64,000 nucleotides of DNA, from contig CM057449.1 in NCBI GenBank assembly GCA_016271365.2, forward strand, positions 1,565,396,501 to 1,565,460,500, given 5' to 3'. The notes below the pieces were generated by a model. That model ran no database searches, was not told the DNA's origin, and worked only from the letters and a program-made list of their open reading frames with translations. A program made the translations under genes and the position numbers. Positions 43,148 through 53,233 of this stretch are shown piece after piece. Positions within the stretch are counted from its first letter, which is position 1. Each line of letters starts with the position of its first letter. This DNA comes from Neoceratodus forsteri (taxonomy: Eukaryota > Chordata > Ceratodontiformes > Ceratodontidae).

Positions 43148-43224
43148 CCTGCTTTTGGGTACTTATTATTACCTGTGCATCCAACAGATTTGATGCACAG
43201 GTAACAACCAATCAGAAAGCAGGA
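43148..43224. repeat. Short hairpin element
   Basis: TCCTGCTTTT (43,148-43,157) pairs with AAAGCAGGA (43,216-43,224), and TTACCTGTGCATC (43,169-43,181) pairs perfectly with GATGCACAGGTAA (43,192-43,204). Probably a small MITE core; no copy elsewhere in the window. Confidence 0.5.
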
Positions 43225-44040
43225 TTTTCTTCTCCCCATTTTTATAACAGATTAATGTAAGGGTCTAGTAATGCTGACAGCAAATCTGATTGCAGCATGT
43301 CTGAGGCCCTTTTTATAATTGCTAAAATTCTTGGCATTGCTATGGGTGCTACCTTTTAATGCTCAATGTTGACAAAACTGTATTTCCATATTCTTTTTAT
43401 CACACCAACCATGAGTATCAAGACACAGCATGGACAAACATGTATATTTCTACTTTATTTTGTCATTTATGGACTTCATAGTTTTCCATTTTAAACCAGT
43501 ATGAACATTATAAGAATGGTGTAGCTCTCTTTTTTTTAATATCAGTAAATGAAACATCAGCTGTAATGAGCAAACATGTTGAATAAATCCCATGGAGACA
43601 TGAACAGTCCAACACACACATTAGTATTGATGCAGTTTTGCTATGGGACATTTTTTAAAGTCACACATAGGTCATAGCATTTTTCAAAACAAAGTAAAAA
43701 GTCATGGGGTGTTGTTTTCAAAAGTGATCAAAAATTCCGCTCTTGCATCAGGACAAATACATTCGTGTCATACATATGTCACATATAATTGTGCTGTATT
43801 TTCATAGCTGCATCAAAACTGATGCTTCTACATGTCATAATTGCAGCATATTTGTGATGTACTTGCAGGCTGCATCATAATTGCATTACTTTTATGTCAC
43901 CTTTGTGTCACTATCTGGACGCAAGCACAGGCAAAGCAGAATGTGGTGCAGCCATCTTCTGATGGTAGGGTGACTTTCTGATGCAGACACAGCTGCGATT
44001 TGCAGCGCAGAAGTGACACAACTTATTGTTATGGGTCCAT
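43225..44040. other. Unassigned DNA
   Basis: Nothing recognisable beyond AT-rich sequence and repeated CATCATAATTGCA-like words around 43,830-43,880. Confidence 0.3.
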
Positions 44041-46640
44041 TATTTCCCCTGAGGTGAGTTCTTAGGAGGTGGAGTGGCAAGATGGCCGCAGTGCCGCTTC
44101 GCTCCCTGCAGCTTTGAAATATGAAGTGGCATTTTTAGCCCATTTTCTCTGTTTTTATTCTTTTTATCCTAAAATGGTAAAAGAGCCTTATGCTGTTTTT
44201 GACTCCTTTCATCAATGTGGTATTGTTTTTATGCTTGGACACTCAGATCTGGAGTTTAAAGCTGACAACCCAGTGTTTTGTTGGCATTTTGGCAGTGCAG
44301 TTAAAGCCCAGCTTTCTAATAATCCTAATAGTAGAGATGACATGGTCTCCGATACCTTGCAAACTGATAGACTGAGTTAACGGCTAGGAGACTTCTGGAG
44401 AGAAGTTGGAGACCATAGGGAAGATGTTTGTGGAAGTTAGCGGAGCCGCCCCCCTCCCCCAGTTGTGAGAGTTCATGGGATCTGGAGAGTCACATTGCAC
44501 AGTATGTCCTGACATGCCTAAAAATATTTTAAAAAGGTATGCTTGGGGGTCCTGCCTTTACACCTACTATATTAAGTTTACTGCGCTCAGAAGAGCATTT
44601 CCTTTTTCATTCTCTTTCCTAGGTGCTTTCAACTTAGACATATTGGGGTCAAGAGAGGAAATGCAGAGATTGACTTGGGTACTGATATGAGCACTAGGAA
44701 CTGGAGAAGCGGAGCCTTGGAGATAAGATTATTACTGGAGAAACTCCTGGATTTGGGAGCCAGAATGTAGTATTTAGTAAGCAGAAGTGATTGGGGTGAG
44801 TGTCTGATGTGCCGAAGGAGCTGCAGACAGAGGTGTTGTGGGACATTCTGTGATACCGTTCCCCCAAAGTTGTCTGATATTGAGGACTCTATATGCAGAG
44901 GTACTCATTTTGAGATTCCTACATATTAAAACATTTTCAATTTAAAAAAAAAAAAAGACCCTTAGTTTGAGACCTATGAGGTGTGGAAAATAGTAAGGAA
45001 TTGCAGCTTTTGGGAAAATGGACTCCAGTCAGAGCCTACTAAAATCATCTCATAAAATGCCTGTTCTTACAACCATGTATTATCCAATGGTTATAAGTAT
45101 TACTTTAAATAAGCATACAACCTTTTTTTAGGATTTTATTTTGTACATAATGATTTGCTACTATCCCGAGAAGCTGTTGGACATAAATGGTTCTGGGATT
45201 ATTGCCTGTGCTTGGAACACTTAAGGGCGGCTGTCCTGATTTTAAAATTAATGATCTTTGCTTGGAAGCTGCTTCAAACATATTAAACTTATTGTGGGAT
45301 TTCTAACAAAACAAAAACATGCTCTTAGAATCCTTACGGGGGCCCATGTTGTGATTTTATTGAGAACAGAGGATTATGCAACATGTTATGGTTTCCAGCT
45401 GTATATAGGAAACCCCTTTCCACAAACATACTTAGTGACACTGATTTAGTGACCTCGGGAGGTTATTTAAGTTGTGTTTTTTTGCTTGCACGTCCTCTCT
45501 TTCTAATTTGTTGGACTTCTGATTATAACTGGAGCCCTTTAGTTTAACATATTAATCTAGGGACTCCGAGTTAATGGAGCTTTGAGTGGCCCTATCAAAA
45601 ATAAATGGACTGTGAGCACAATGGAGCGACAACTCTGTTTACCAGAATTGTTGTCTCAGTATTTCATGTAAAGTGATGCATGATTGGCTTAAAATGCTGT
45701 TTTATGTGTAAATGTATTTTTACTAATTTTGAATTTCATGTATTCTTTAAATGTTTTGAATTATTATTCATAGCTTTTTAGGACAGAGGGGCTAGGTTTG
45801 TTAATTTTATTTTATTCAGATAGTTTAAAGACAGCTTGATTAGAGCACCTTTAATGGAAACTCAATATTCAAGTGTTGAGGATATTGAGAATACTGATGC
45901 TAAGTGGAAATAACTGTTGGCAACTGTGTCTCAGTTTTTATTATTTGCTGGATGAAGTTCCCTGGATGCTAATATTTTATAATTATGGTGCTCTAACAAA
46001 GTGGCCCTGGTGGCCCAGAACTGGTGTGGAATGGGGCTTGAAGACAAGGCCTTTAGCCAAAACTGAAGTTGGGATATGCATAGGATGAAAAGAACTGATT
46101 GGGGAGTTGGACCTGGCCACAGGGACTAATATTTGATACTAGGATGCATAACAGATGAGAGTTAGTGCCTGTAACGGGGGCCAATCAGTGGAGAATGGGA
46201 TAGCAAGTGCTATGGGGTGCCCGTTTAGACTCCTTATGGCGAACTCTAACTGATAGCACAAGTTGGATCATTATGGCCCCAATAGCCAGGGTCTGTCAAG
46301 TCCCTCGAGAGATGGTAGTCAATGCAGAAATCCCGTTTGTAGGTTGTGTGTTATTGCCTAGGACTTGATCCTTCCACTTAGTGAAGTCTCATGGACTATT
46401 GAGTAAAGGGCTGGATGATTACTAGAATGTATGGCATTCTAGGGAAACAGTTCATGATAAGAAAGCATATTTATTATTATTTTATGAACCAGCATTTTAG
46501 CATACATTAAGTAGTGATGTGAACATCTGTGTAATACATTAATGGCATGTGCACAAACTGTTATGTTTATGTTTGTATGTCTGTATGCTTTGTAAAGATT
46601 AATGCCGAAAAAATAAATCTCTCTTGAACCTTGAACTTGT
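44041..46640 (+). other. Possible decayed element of about 2.6 kb
   Basis: The start (GGAGTGGCAAGATGGCCGCAG at about 44,071) resembles the 5' start of some vertebrate LINEs and the end (AAAAAATAAATCTCTCTTGAA) resembles a polyadenylated 3' end. ACTTATTGTTATGGGTCCAT near 44,020 and ACTTGTTGTTACGTCCAT near 46,637 could be eroded flanking repeats. No RT or other domain is readable, so this is a low-confidence guess. Confidence 0.3.
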
Positions 46641-47967
46641 TGTTACGTCCATCAAAACTATTTGAAAATACAGGCCAGGTGTCCATGACTGCAATGATGA
46701 CCTTAGATCCTTAATTGTTACATATGAAAGGGGAAAAATTGCACTCTTGTGTGAGGGTAGCCATGGATGATCTATGTAGCCTACAACCCCTTTTTTGACT
46801 TTTTCTGTGTCAGTCTAACTCGCTATATCATTTTTACCTGCCCCAAGAATCTGAGCTGCTGTGGCCCCCCCTTTCTTCCTTCCAGGAGTGCAGGCAAGGG
46901 ACTGTTTTCACAACCATCACTAATGTCACTTTCTGATTGGCTGTCAGGGAGGGGGATGCGAATGCTGAATGGACCGAGGACTCTTCCACCCCCCCCAAAA
47001 AGAGCTGAGCACCATACTTCGATAATATGCTTGGCCCACAGCCAGCTTTACAGTGGGATTCTGAGACTGGCGGGCCAACCCCAACTTCTTGCCATAGCAC
47101 TTGGTGGCTCTGTGATGCTGGTTCGACAACACTTTAGGTGGGCTGGCATCACAGTGATGAGATTTATGTCGGCCGCCAAGTTGTGGTGCGTAAATCGAAT
47201 GTCTCCTGGTCCGTTTTCCTATTGTTTTCTCTTGCCCCCTGAACCCCCATGCAGGGGTTCTGCCCACCCCCATACTAATGATTATCAACTCCGAGTTGGA
47301 TTTGATTTGGGGAGGGGGTGCAGGACCAGGAGACAGTGTGCCCCTGTCTCAGGCGCACCAACACAGCAACCTGTCAACGAACTGTCAATTTATGTCAACA
47401 GCGACATAAGTCGCGGTGTTGGTGTAGCTGTCGGGGGGTCGGGGATACTGAACTGGGCCTACCCCCCCACTGTATTTTAAAAAATGTGTTCCAAGAAGAG
47501 TTTGCATGAAGCCCTCCTCAAGTAATCAGAAGTAGAGTTGGTAGTCTATGATATATTCATGCTTCATCATGAAATATGTCTTCTGTTTTTGTGACTGTAA
47601 ATTTTCTTTAGATATGGTGGCAGCTAATTCGATTAGCAAGTGCTGTACATTTACTGCAAAGTTTTACAAATGGGGTAAATCAGTAGTTGTTGATAATTCT
47701 GTGGCAGGAAGTCATAATTTTAAATGAGAGCAAATGTTTTACTTTTTTGTAAAATGCAAATTTTTCTTCAATTTGTGTGTTAGTTTAAGTTGAATTTCCA
47801 ATGCATTCCCCTTCAACTTGGCTAATGGTCATGTGGTGAGCTACTGCTGAGGTCTGGCCATAGTCAACAGGGGAATAACTGGAGATTTGTGGGCCCCAAC
47901 AACTGCTTCGGCTCATGCGCATTGAACGATTGCTAACTGGCATCACAGTGACGGGATTTATGTCGTC
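46641..47967. other. Unassigned GC-rich stretch
   Basis: A 237-codon frame (46,767-47,480) has no recognised domain, and an antisense frame covers the same DNA, so I do not call a gene. GGCATCACAGTGA and GATTTATGTCG occur in the same order at about 47,146-47,173 and 47,939-47,966, which suggests a repeat cut by the CR1 that follows. Confidence 0.35.
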
Positions 47968-47991
47968 CAGGGGAACAGTGACCACCAGTCA

Positions 47992-48432
47992 TTGTGGTTT
48001 GAAATCACAGAAAGAGCAGAACCAAACCACACAAAAACACGTATCCTGGATTTTAGGGGGGCAGACTTTGGGAAAATGGGGAGATACTTGAAAGAGGCAT
48101 TAAGGGGAATGGGGCAGGAATCAGGGGTTGAGGAACAGTGGGCAGTATTTAAAATGGGGATTACAAGAGCAACAGAATTATGCATTAAGCAGGTTAGTGA
48201 GAGGAAAAGGAAGAGGAGACCATTATGGTTTTCCAAAGAGGTAGCAAAGAAAGTGAAAGCCAAAAAGATTGCATTCAGGCAATACAAAAAGACACAGGCA
48301 GAAGGGGCTAGGGAGAAGTACCAGGAGAAGCAAAGGGAGGTAGGGAGGTCAGTAAGGGAAGCCAAAACTCAGACAGAAGAACACATTGCAAAATCAGTGG
48401 GTAGAGGGGACAAACCTTTTACAGGTACATAA
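47992..48432 (+). pseudogene. CR1 ORF2: endonuclease end and linker
   Basis: The 146-codon frame follows the endonuclease S-D-H motif. It contains the charged linker of CR1 ORF2 (a long run of Lys, Arg, Glu and Gln with R-R-P-L-W-F-S-K-E and Y-Q-E-K-Q). The linker leads into the RT domain, which is read in another frame after 48,430. The protein would have cut and copied target DNA at the chromosome. Confidence 0.75.
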
Positions 48433-48580
48433 GTGAAAAAGAAAGGCAAAGGGAGGGATAGTGAGACTGAAGGGGAGGATGGGGCGTGGAGGATGACAAC
48501 AGTAAAGCTGACATATTGAACAGGTATTTCTGCTCAGTCTACTGAGGAAGAGGAGGTAATGGGTCTGAAGGAGTACAAGG

Positions 48581-49132
48581 GTGAGAATGGTGCAGAAATG
48601 GACACAAGTCCCTTTAACGAGAAAGGGTCTTGAAGGAACTGGAAGTACAAGAGTTGATAAAGCAATGGGGCCAGATGGGGTGCATCCCAGGGTCCTTACA
48701 GAACTAAGAGAGCTGATGGCTGTACCTCTGGCTATCCTGTTTAGCCGATCACTGGAAACAGGGGAGGTACCCAAAGACTGGAGGACAGCAGATGTAGTCC
48801 CCTTTTACAAAAGTGGGAACAAAGAGGAAGCGGGGAACTACTGACCAGTCAGCCTCACCTCAGTAGTGGGGAAGACCATGGAAGCACTACTGAAGGAGAG
48901 ATTGGTGGAACATCTGCTTGTCAATGGACTGCAGGACCCAGGGCAGCATGGTTTCACCAGGGGGAGGTCATGTCAGACCAACCTCGTTGAATTTTTTGAC
49001 TGGGTGACTAGGGAGGTGGATCGGGCAGGGCAGTGGACATGGCCTATCTGGACTTCAGCAAGGCCTTTGACACTGTGCCACATAGAAGACTATTACACAA
49101 ACTGGGGAATATTGGTGTGGGCAGGACAGTAG
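48581..49132 (+). pseudogene. CR1 reverse transcriptase, fingers and motif A (copy D)
   Basis: Frame 48,581-48,844 has K-A-M-G-P-D-G-V-H-P-R-V, then W-R-T-A-D-V-V-P and K-S-G-N-K-E-E-A-G-N-Y, which are typical CR1 words. The next (48,866-49,132) has G-K-T-M-E, F-T-R-G-R-S-C-Q-T-N-L and W-T-W-P-I-W-T-S, where the proper frame would have the motif A Y-L-D-F-S-K-A-F-D; one base is lost at about 49,026. Confidence 0.8.
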
Positions 49133-49216
49133 TGTGGTGAGTAGGTAACTGGCTGGGTGGCAGGACACAGAGGGTGGTGGTAAATGGCTGTCACTCCACA
49201 GAGGGAAGAGTGACCA

Positions 49217-49953
49217 GTGGGGTACCACAGGGATCAGTGCTGGGACCGGTCCTATTCAACATCTTCATCAGTGACATTCTTGGCAGGACCTAGAGGCAGA
49301 ATTTCACTGTTTGCTGATGACACAAAGCTCTGTAACAGAGTAGACACACCAAAGGGTGTAGACAGAATGAGAAGGACCTGCAGAAACTTGAAGAATGGTC
49401 AGGGATTCGGCAGTTGAAATTCAATGCGAGGAAGTGCAAGATAATGCATATGGGGCACAAAAACCCTGGCACAATATATCAGTTGGGGGGTGAGGATATA
49501 GCATGCACCAAGCAGGAAAGGGATCTTGGGATTTTCATCTGTGATGACCTCAAGGTAGGGAAACAGTGTGACAAGGCAGCAGGTAAAGCAAATATGATGC
49601 TGGGATGCAGAGGCAGGGGCATCACCAGCAGGAAAAGGGAGGTAATAATTCCACTATACAAGACACTAGTGAGGCCCCACCTGGAGTACAGTGTACAGTT
49701 CTGGAGACCTTACCTACGTAAGGACATAGACAGGGTAGAGAAGGTTCAGAGGTGGGCAACAAAGATGGTGCATGGATTGCATCACAAGTCCTATGAGGAC
49801 AGGTTGAAGGAACTGAACATGTACTCCCTGGAGGAGAGGAGGGAGAGAGGGGATATGATAGAGACATACAAGTATCTTACAGGGAGGAACAGGGTGCAGG
49901 AATACACTATTTTTAAGCGAAAAGATGTTCCAGGACTAGAGTGCATGGGATGA
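49217..49953 (+). pseudogene. CR1 reverse transcriptase, palm end and C-terminal domain (copy D)
   Basis: The catalytic box reads F-A-D-D-T-K-L-C-N-R-V in frame 49,217-49,417 (about 49,311-49,343). The following 179-codon frame (49,414-49,953) holds M-K-F-N-A-R-K-C-K-I-M-H-M-G, E-R-D-L-G-I, I-T-S-R-K-R-E-V-I-I-P-L, R-P-H-L-E-Y and the L-E-E-R-R-E-R-G-D block. It is the longest CR1 frame of this subfamily here. Frame switching at about 49,400 is the only damage in this part. Confidence 0.85.
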
Positions 49954-50228
49954 AGTTGGAGGGAGGATGATTCAGAGGAAATGTGAGGAAGAATTTCTCC
50001 ACAGAACGGGTGGTGGACAAGTGGAACACCCTGCCAGAGGAAGTGTTGGGGGCTGAAACAATCACAGGATTTAAGAATGCATGGGATAGACATAAAGGAA
50101 TTCTGGAGGTTGGGGTAAGGGGCAACAGACTTCTAGGAAAACATAAAGTGAACTTACAAGCTCAAATGGGCAGACTGGGTGGGCCATAGGCCCTTATCTG
50201 CCGACACTGTCTATGTATCTATGTAACT

Positions 50229-50389
50229 TTTTCAATTTGTTTGTGTTGTTTATGTTGGGAGGGCACTGCCCCCCCCCACCCTTTTTATTGACATATTAGT
50301 TTAATATATGGTGATGTGGGAGCAGAGACCCTAACATAAATCAAATCATGTTTAAATGTAAAAAGTCAGTAAATACCCTAACCTAACTC
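50229..50389. other. Short spacer
   Basis: Contains a C run (50,270-50,278); nothing recognisable. Confidence 0.3.
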
Positions 50390-51655
50390 TAGGCAAGGCA
50401 AAACAAGGAAAGTTTTATTTTTAGGTGCCCAATCCCGGAGGCTCTGGACGCCGTACAAGTAAAAAATTATACAACTCAATAAGTAAAATAAACACCACAG
50501 TAAATAAATTACAGTAATACAAATAGTAAATAAACAGGCCACTGAGAGTGAAAAAAGGTCAGAACTTAAAGAGAATTTCTGACCTATCTGAGAGCATCTA
50601 CCACTCACACATAGTGGTAGCTGCCCTCATCGGCCTTTATTCTATCTTGGTTTTACTGAAGAAAGCAACCTGTATCTTAATAGTATACCTCATAACTTTC
50701 ATTTACATAGATGAAGCCCTCTGTATTGAGTGTCCGGGTCCAGCCTCAAATGAAGTGGGCGATGCTTCGATTATTGTTTTAAGCTACAAACGGTCACTTG
50801 GTGATTAATGAAGGACCCTCTCGACTAACATGGCTCTTGTTAGTCAAGCAGTGTCCTTCATTATTCGCCAAGTGACCATTTTGTAGCTTAAAAATTAATG
50901 AGAAATCAAGCACCATTCATTTCAATGGGGTGCACCCCTGTGCTCTCCCTGGCCCATGTTATTACGTGCTTGAGCATGGGGGTGTGGCAGCTGAACTCAG
51001 ACACTCACAATACAGAGGGCTTCATCTGTGTAAATGAAAGTTACGAGGCATATTATTAAAGTATGGGCAGCTTTTCTTCAGTAAAACCAGGATAGAATAA
51101 CGGCCATTGAGGGCGGCTACCACTATGTGTGAGTGGCTGCCTTACATCAGAAATTTCCTTTAAAACAGTTTCTAAAAAGGGGTAGTCCTGGGAATGAGAT
51201 CTAGAAGACCGTGTCTCGGAATGCCTGCCTGAACAGAAAGGTCTTGAGGCGGGCCTTGAATACCTCCACTGACGGGGCCTCCCTTACAGCTGGAGGAAGC
51301 TAATTCCACAGGATGGGGCCGGCATCACTAAAAGCTCTGTTGCTGGCAGTTTTCACCCTCATCCTGGGAATCTCGATGAAGGCCCCTCGGAAGAGCAATG
51401 GAGGGAGTGGACAGAGGCAGCAGGTGTGAGAAGGTCTGACAGGTAGCCAGGGCCCAGTCTATGTAGGGCATTCACGCAGCACCGGAGGATGTGGCAGAAT
51501 TTAGACTGCACCGTCAATAAGTAGTAAGTAGTGTAGCACAAACCCAAGTAGTAGTTCATTCTGGGCCCATGGCTGTCCAGTTTTGCCGTGGACAGGTACA
51601 CCATGAATTTTACCTCCTGAGAGATAAACATAGTGTGCAACATGGGAGCTAACTG
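50390..51655 (-). mobile_element. L2-like LINE 3' part, split by a MITE
   Basis: On the minus strand, 51,655-51,170 reads as the end of an L2-like ORF2. The 94-codon frame 51,643-51,359 precedes a stretch with L-W-N, then L-P-P-A-V-R-E-A-P-S, F-K-A-R-L-K-T-F-L-F. This is the characteristic last block of that family. The 3' UTR lies at 50,565-50,390 and ends with an A-rich tail (plus-strand GGAAAGTTTTATTTTT). The MITE at 50,570-51,159 sits between the ORF end and the tail. Confidence 0.7.
50566..51163. mobile_element. piggyBac-like MITE with TTAA target duplication
   Basis: TTAA flanks the element on both sides (50,566-50,569 and 51,160-51,163). The terminal repeats are AGAGAATTTCTGA on the left and the inverted AGGAAATTTCTGA on the right. 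The whole 590 bp is a near-perfect foldback with long arms: for example TACCACTCACACATAGTGGT at 50,600-50,619 pairs with ACCACTATGTGTGAGTGGC at 51,119-51,137. An inner hairpin (TTAAGCTACAAACGGTCAC with its complement) lies at 50,780-50,892. There is no transposase. TTAA specificity is typical of piggyBac. Confidence 0.8.
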
Positions 51656-51960
51656 GTCTAGTGACTATAACATGTCAACACAGGTGAATTACCATCAGGC
51701 AGCCTCCCCCACCCCCACATGACATACAGTACAAGATTAAGTTCATTGCTGTTTGCAGAAGAGGGCTAGTACAGCTACCTGAGGGTAACCCTCCCGTGGA
51801 GTGCTTTACCACTGTTAAGAAGAGATGAAACTAGGCACTCAGCAGCTCTTAAACAAGTATGTAGTAATGAGATAATCATACCTCTGCCAGTCAGTCTTAA
51901 GGCTGGAGTTTGAATGGTTTTGAATACAAAAAATAAAGGAGCAGGCACTCACCAAAGCCA
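51656..51960. other. Unassigned DNA
   Basis: Nothing recognisable. Confidence 0.3.
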
Positions 51961-52193
51961 ATTAAAAATATGTCCAGAGACAAAAAAAGTGCAGGATTTT
52001 GTATTTTATTTGTGAAAATCATATATGTGCAAAACACTAGCCCTGGACTACTGACAAAGCCTCCAGTTAGTGAGGTGAAATGTTGAGTGAGTGCTACAGG
52101 AGTTGCAGCCTAACATTTTCCAGATATATGATTTGCACAAACAAGATGCAAAATTTTGCACTTTAATTTTTACTCTGGACGTCTTTTTAAATG
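51961..52193. ncRNA. Inverted repeat around a hammerhead-like core
   Basis: A left arm (51,961-52,037) and a right arm (52,111-52,193) are complementary in several blocks, including ATCATATAT and GTCCAGAG. Between them, on the plus strand, lies CTGACAA (52,051-52,057), then GCCTC...GAGG, which can pair as a stem, then GAAA (52,077-52,080). A hammerhead catalytic core is CUGANGA-stem-GAAA, so this shows a damaged version (CTGACAA for CUGANGA). Penelope-like elements carry such motifs in their terminal repeats. Cleavage site and stems I/III need folding. No RT is nearby. Confidence 0.45.
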
Positions 52194-52979
52194 GTACTGG
52201 TTAGTGCGTACTCCTCTTTTATATTTGCTGCCAAAGGCTGGGAAACATATTGCAGTGGGTCCAAGCTGGAAGATGGCTTTTGGAGCCTTGGCCATTCTTT
52301 AACCTATCACAACTTCAGCATCCCAAGTCTCCACCCGAATTCCCACCCACTCTACACCTTTCTGCTGCCTTTGGATTTGAAGTACGTGGCCAATCAGAAG
52401 ACTGGAAAATGCAAGCTCTAAGTGGGTTTCCTTATGCAGCTTGTACTGCCTACAGGCAACATTTCCAGTGCTTTTTTGTTCGGCTTACATGATTCTGTTC
52501 ATTTGTTTGTTTTTCTCTCTGTGCCAGGAAAGACAGAGTTGTTGCACAGTAGTCGCAGCTTATTCCTGTTTGTGGCTGCCGTGTGAACTATGCTACACAG
52601 TGGCACTTGCTCTGTCTCTCTCATGCCCCCCCATACCAGTGGTGCCAGTTCTCTGACATTGTTGCTCAGCAGCATTTGTTGTGCTCTCTCACCTGCCACC
52701 CCAAGAAAAAGAAAACTGCCCATCAACATTTCCCTTTGTTACCTGTAAAAAAACAGAAAATCATCCAGTGATATCTTCTAGCCCCCTTGACTCTGCCCCC
52801 AGCAGTCCCCCAATTCCTTACTTACTTCACTAGGTTTCCACAAAGTAATTCTCTCAGTGACTACTGCTTCCCCTACTATGCCCAACCATGAATAGACTGC
52901 AAACAAGGTAAGTTCTGTTAATAGCTTTTTAATGCGTTTTGAACATTTACTCAAAACTTCGTTGTTTTTCAAGATTTTG
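52194..52979. other. Unassigned DNA
   Basis: Frames at 52,191-52,771 have no domain signature. Confidence 0.3.
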
Positions 52980-53035
52980 GCCCCAGTTCTCCTGAGGCCC
53001 CCTGAGGAAGACCCACGTGGTCGAAGCACTGGGGC
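52980..53035 (+). ncRNA. Hammerhead-like hairpin 2
   Basis: CTGAGGA at 53,002-53,008 fits CUGANGA. It is followed by a GACC/GGTC stem with a CACGT loop and then GAA at 53,023-53,025. The outer strands GCCCCAGT (52,980-52,987) and ACTGGGGC (53,028-53,035) are complementary and would form stem III. The core has GAAG instead of GAAA, and a stem I is not convincing. It may be a decayed ribozyme or just a hairpin. The following 53,036-53,120 is probably the same element's terminal part. Confidence 0.45.
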
Positions 53036-53220
53036 ATTTGACTTCAGTGTCCTAAGGTTGGGCTTTTAAAAATAAATCTCACCTCGAGTTGATGACTAAG
53101 AGTGGGCATTTTGTTCTTCAACTGGAGTTCATACTGGAGATTTTAAGACAGTCAAAAGGTAAAGCCCATATAGGCTATCCCCACCATTTCAGTGGAGGAA
53201 ACTTCAGTTACCAACTTACT
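53036..53220. other. Unassigned DNA
   Basis: Nothing recognisable besides an AAATAAA word at 53,070. Confidence 0.3.
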
Positions 53221-53233
53221 GATCCAACCTTAC

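Larger units (their letters stand above)
47968..50228 (+). mobile_element. CR1-type LINE copy D, 2.26 kb
   Basis: This is the longest plus-strand CR1. It starts at the end of the endonuclease domain (S-D-H-Q-S-L-W-F-E-I at 47,982-48,010) and runs through the linker (47,992-48,432, Lys/Arg-rich), RT and C-terminal region to a TCTATGTA-repeat 3' end. Compared with copy B (8,485-9,739) it is nearly the same sequence over the shared part, with a better preserved frame. The 5' part with ORF1 and most of the endonuclease is missing. The copy is inactive because frames change at several places. Confidence 0.9.

Noticed and set aside
46767..47480. 237-codon open frame
   Set aside because: No recognisable domain, biased composition from a GC-rich stretch, and long antisense frames over the same DNA, so probably fortuitous.
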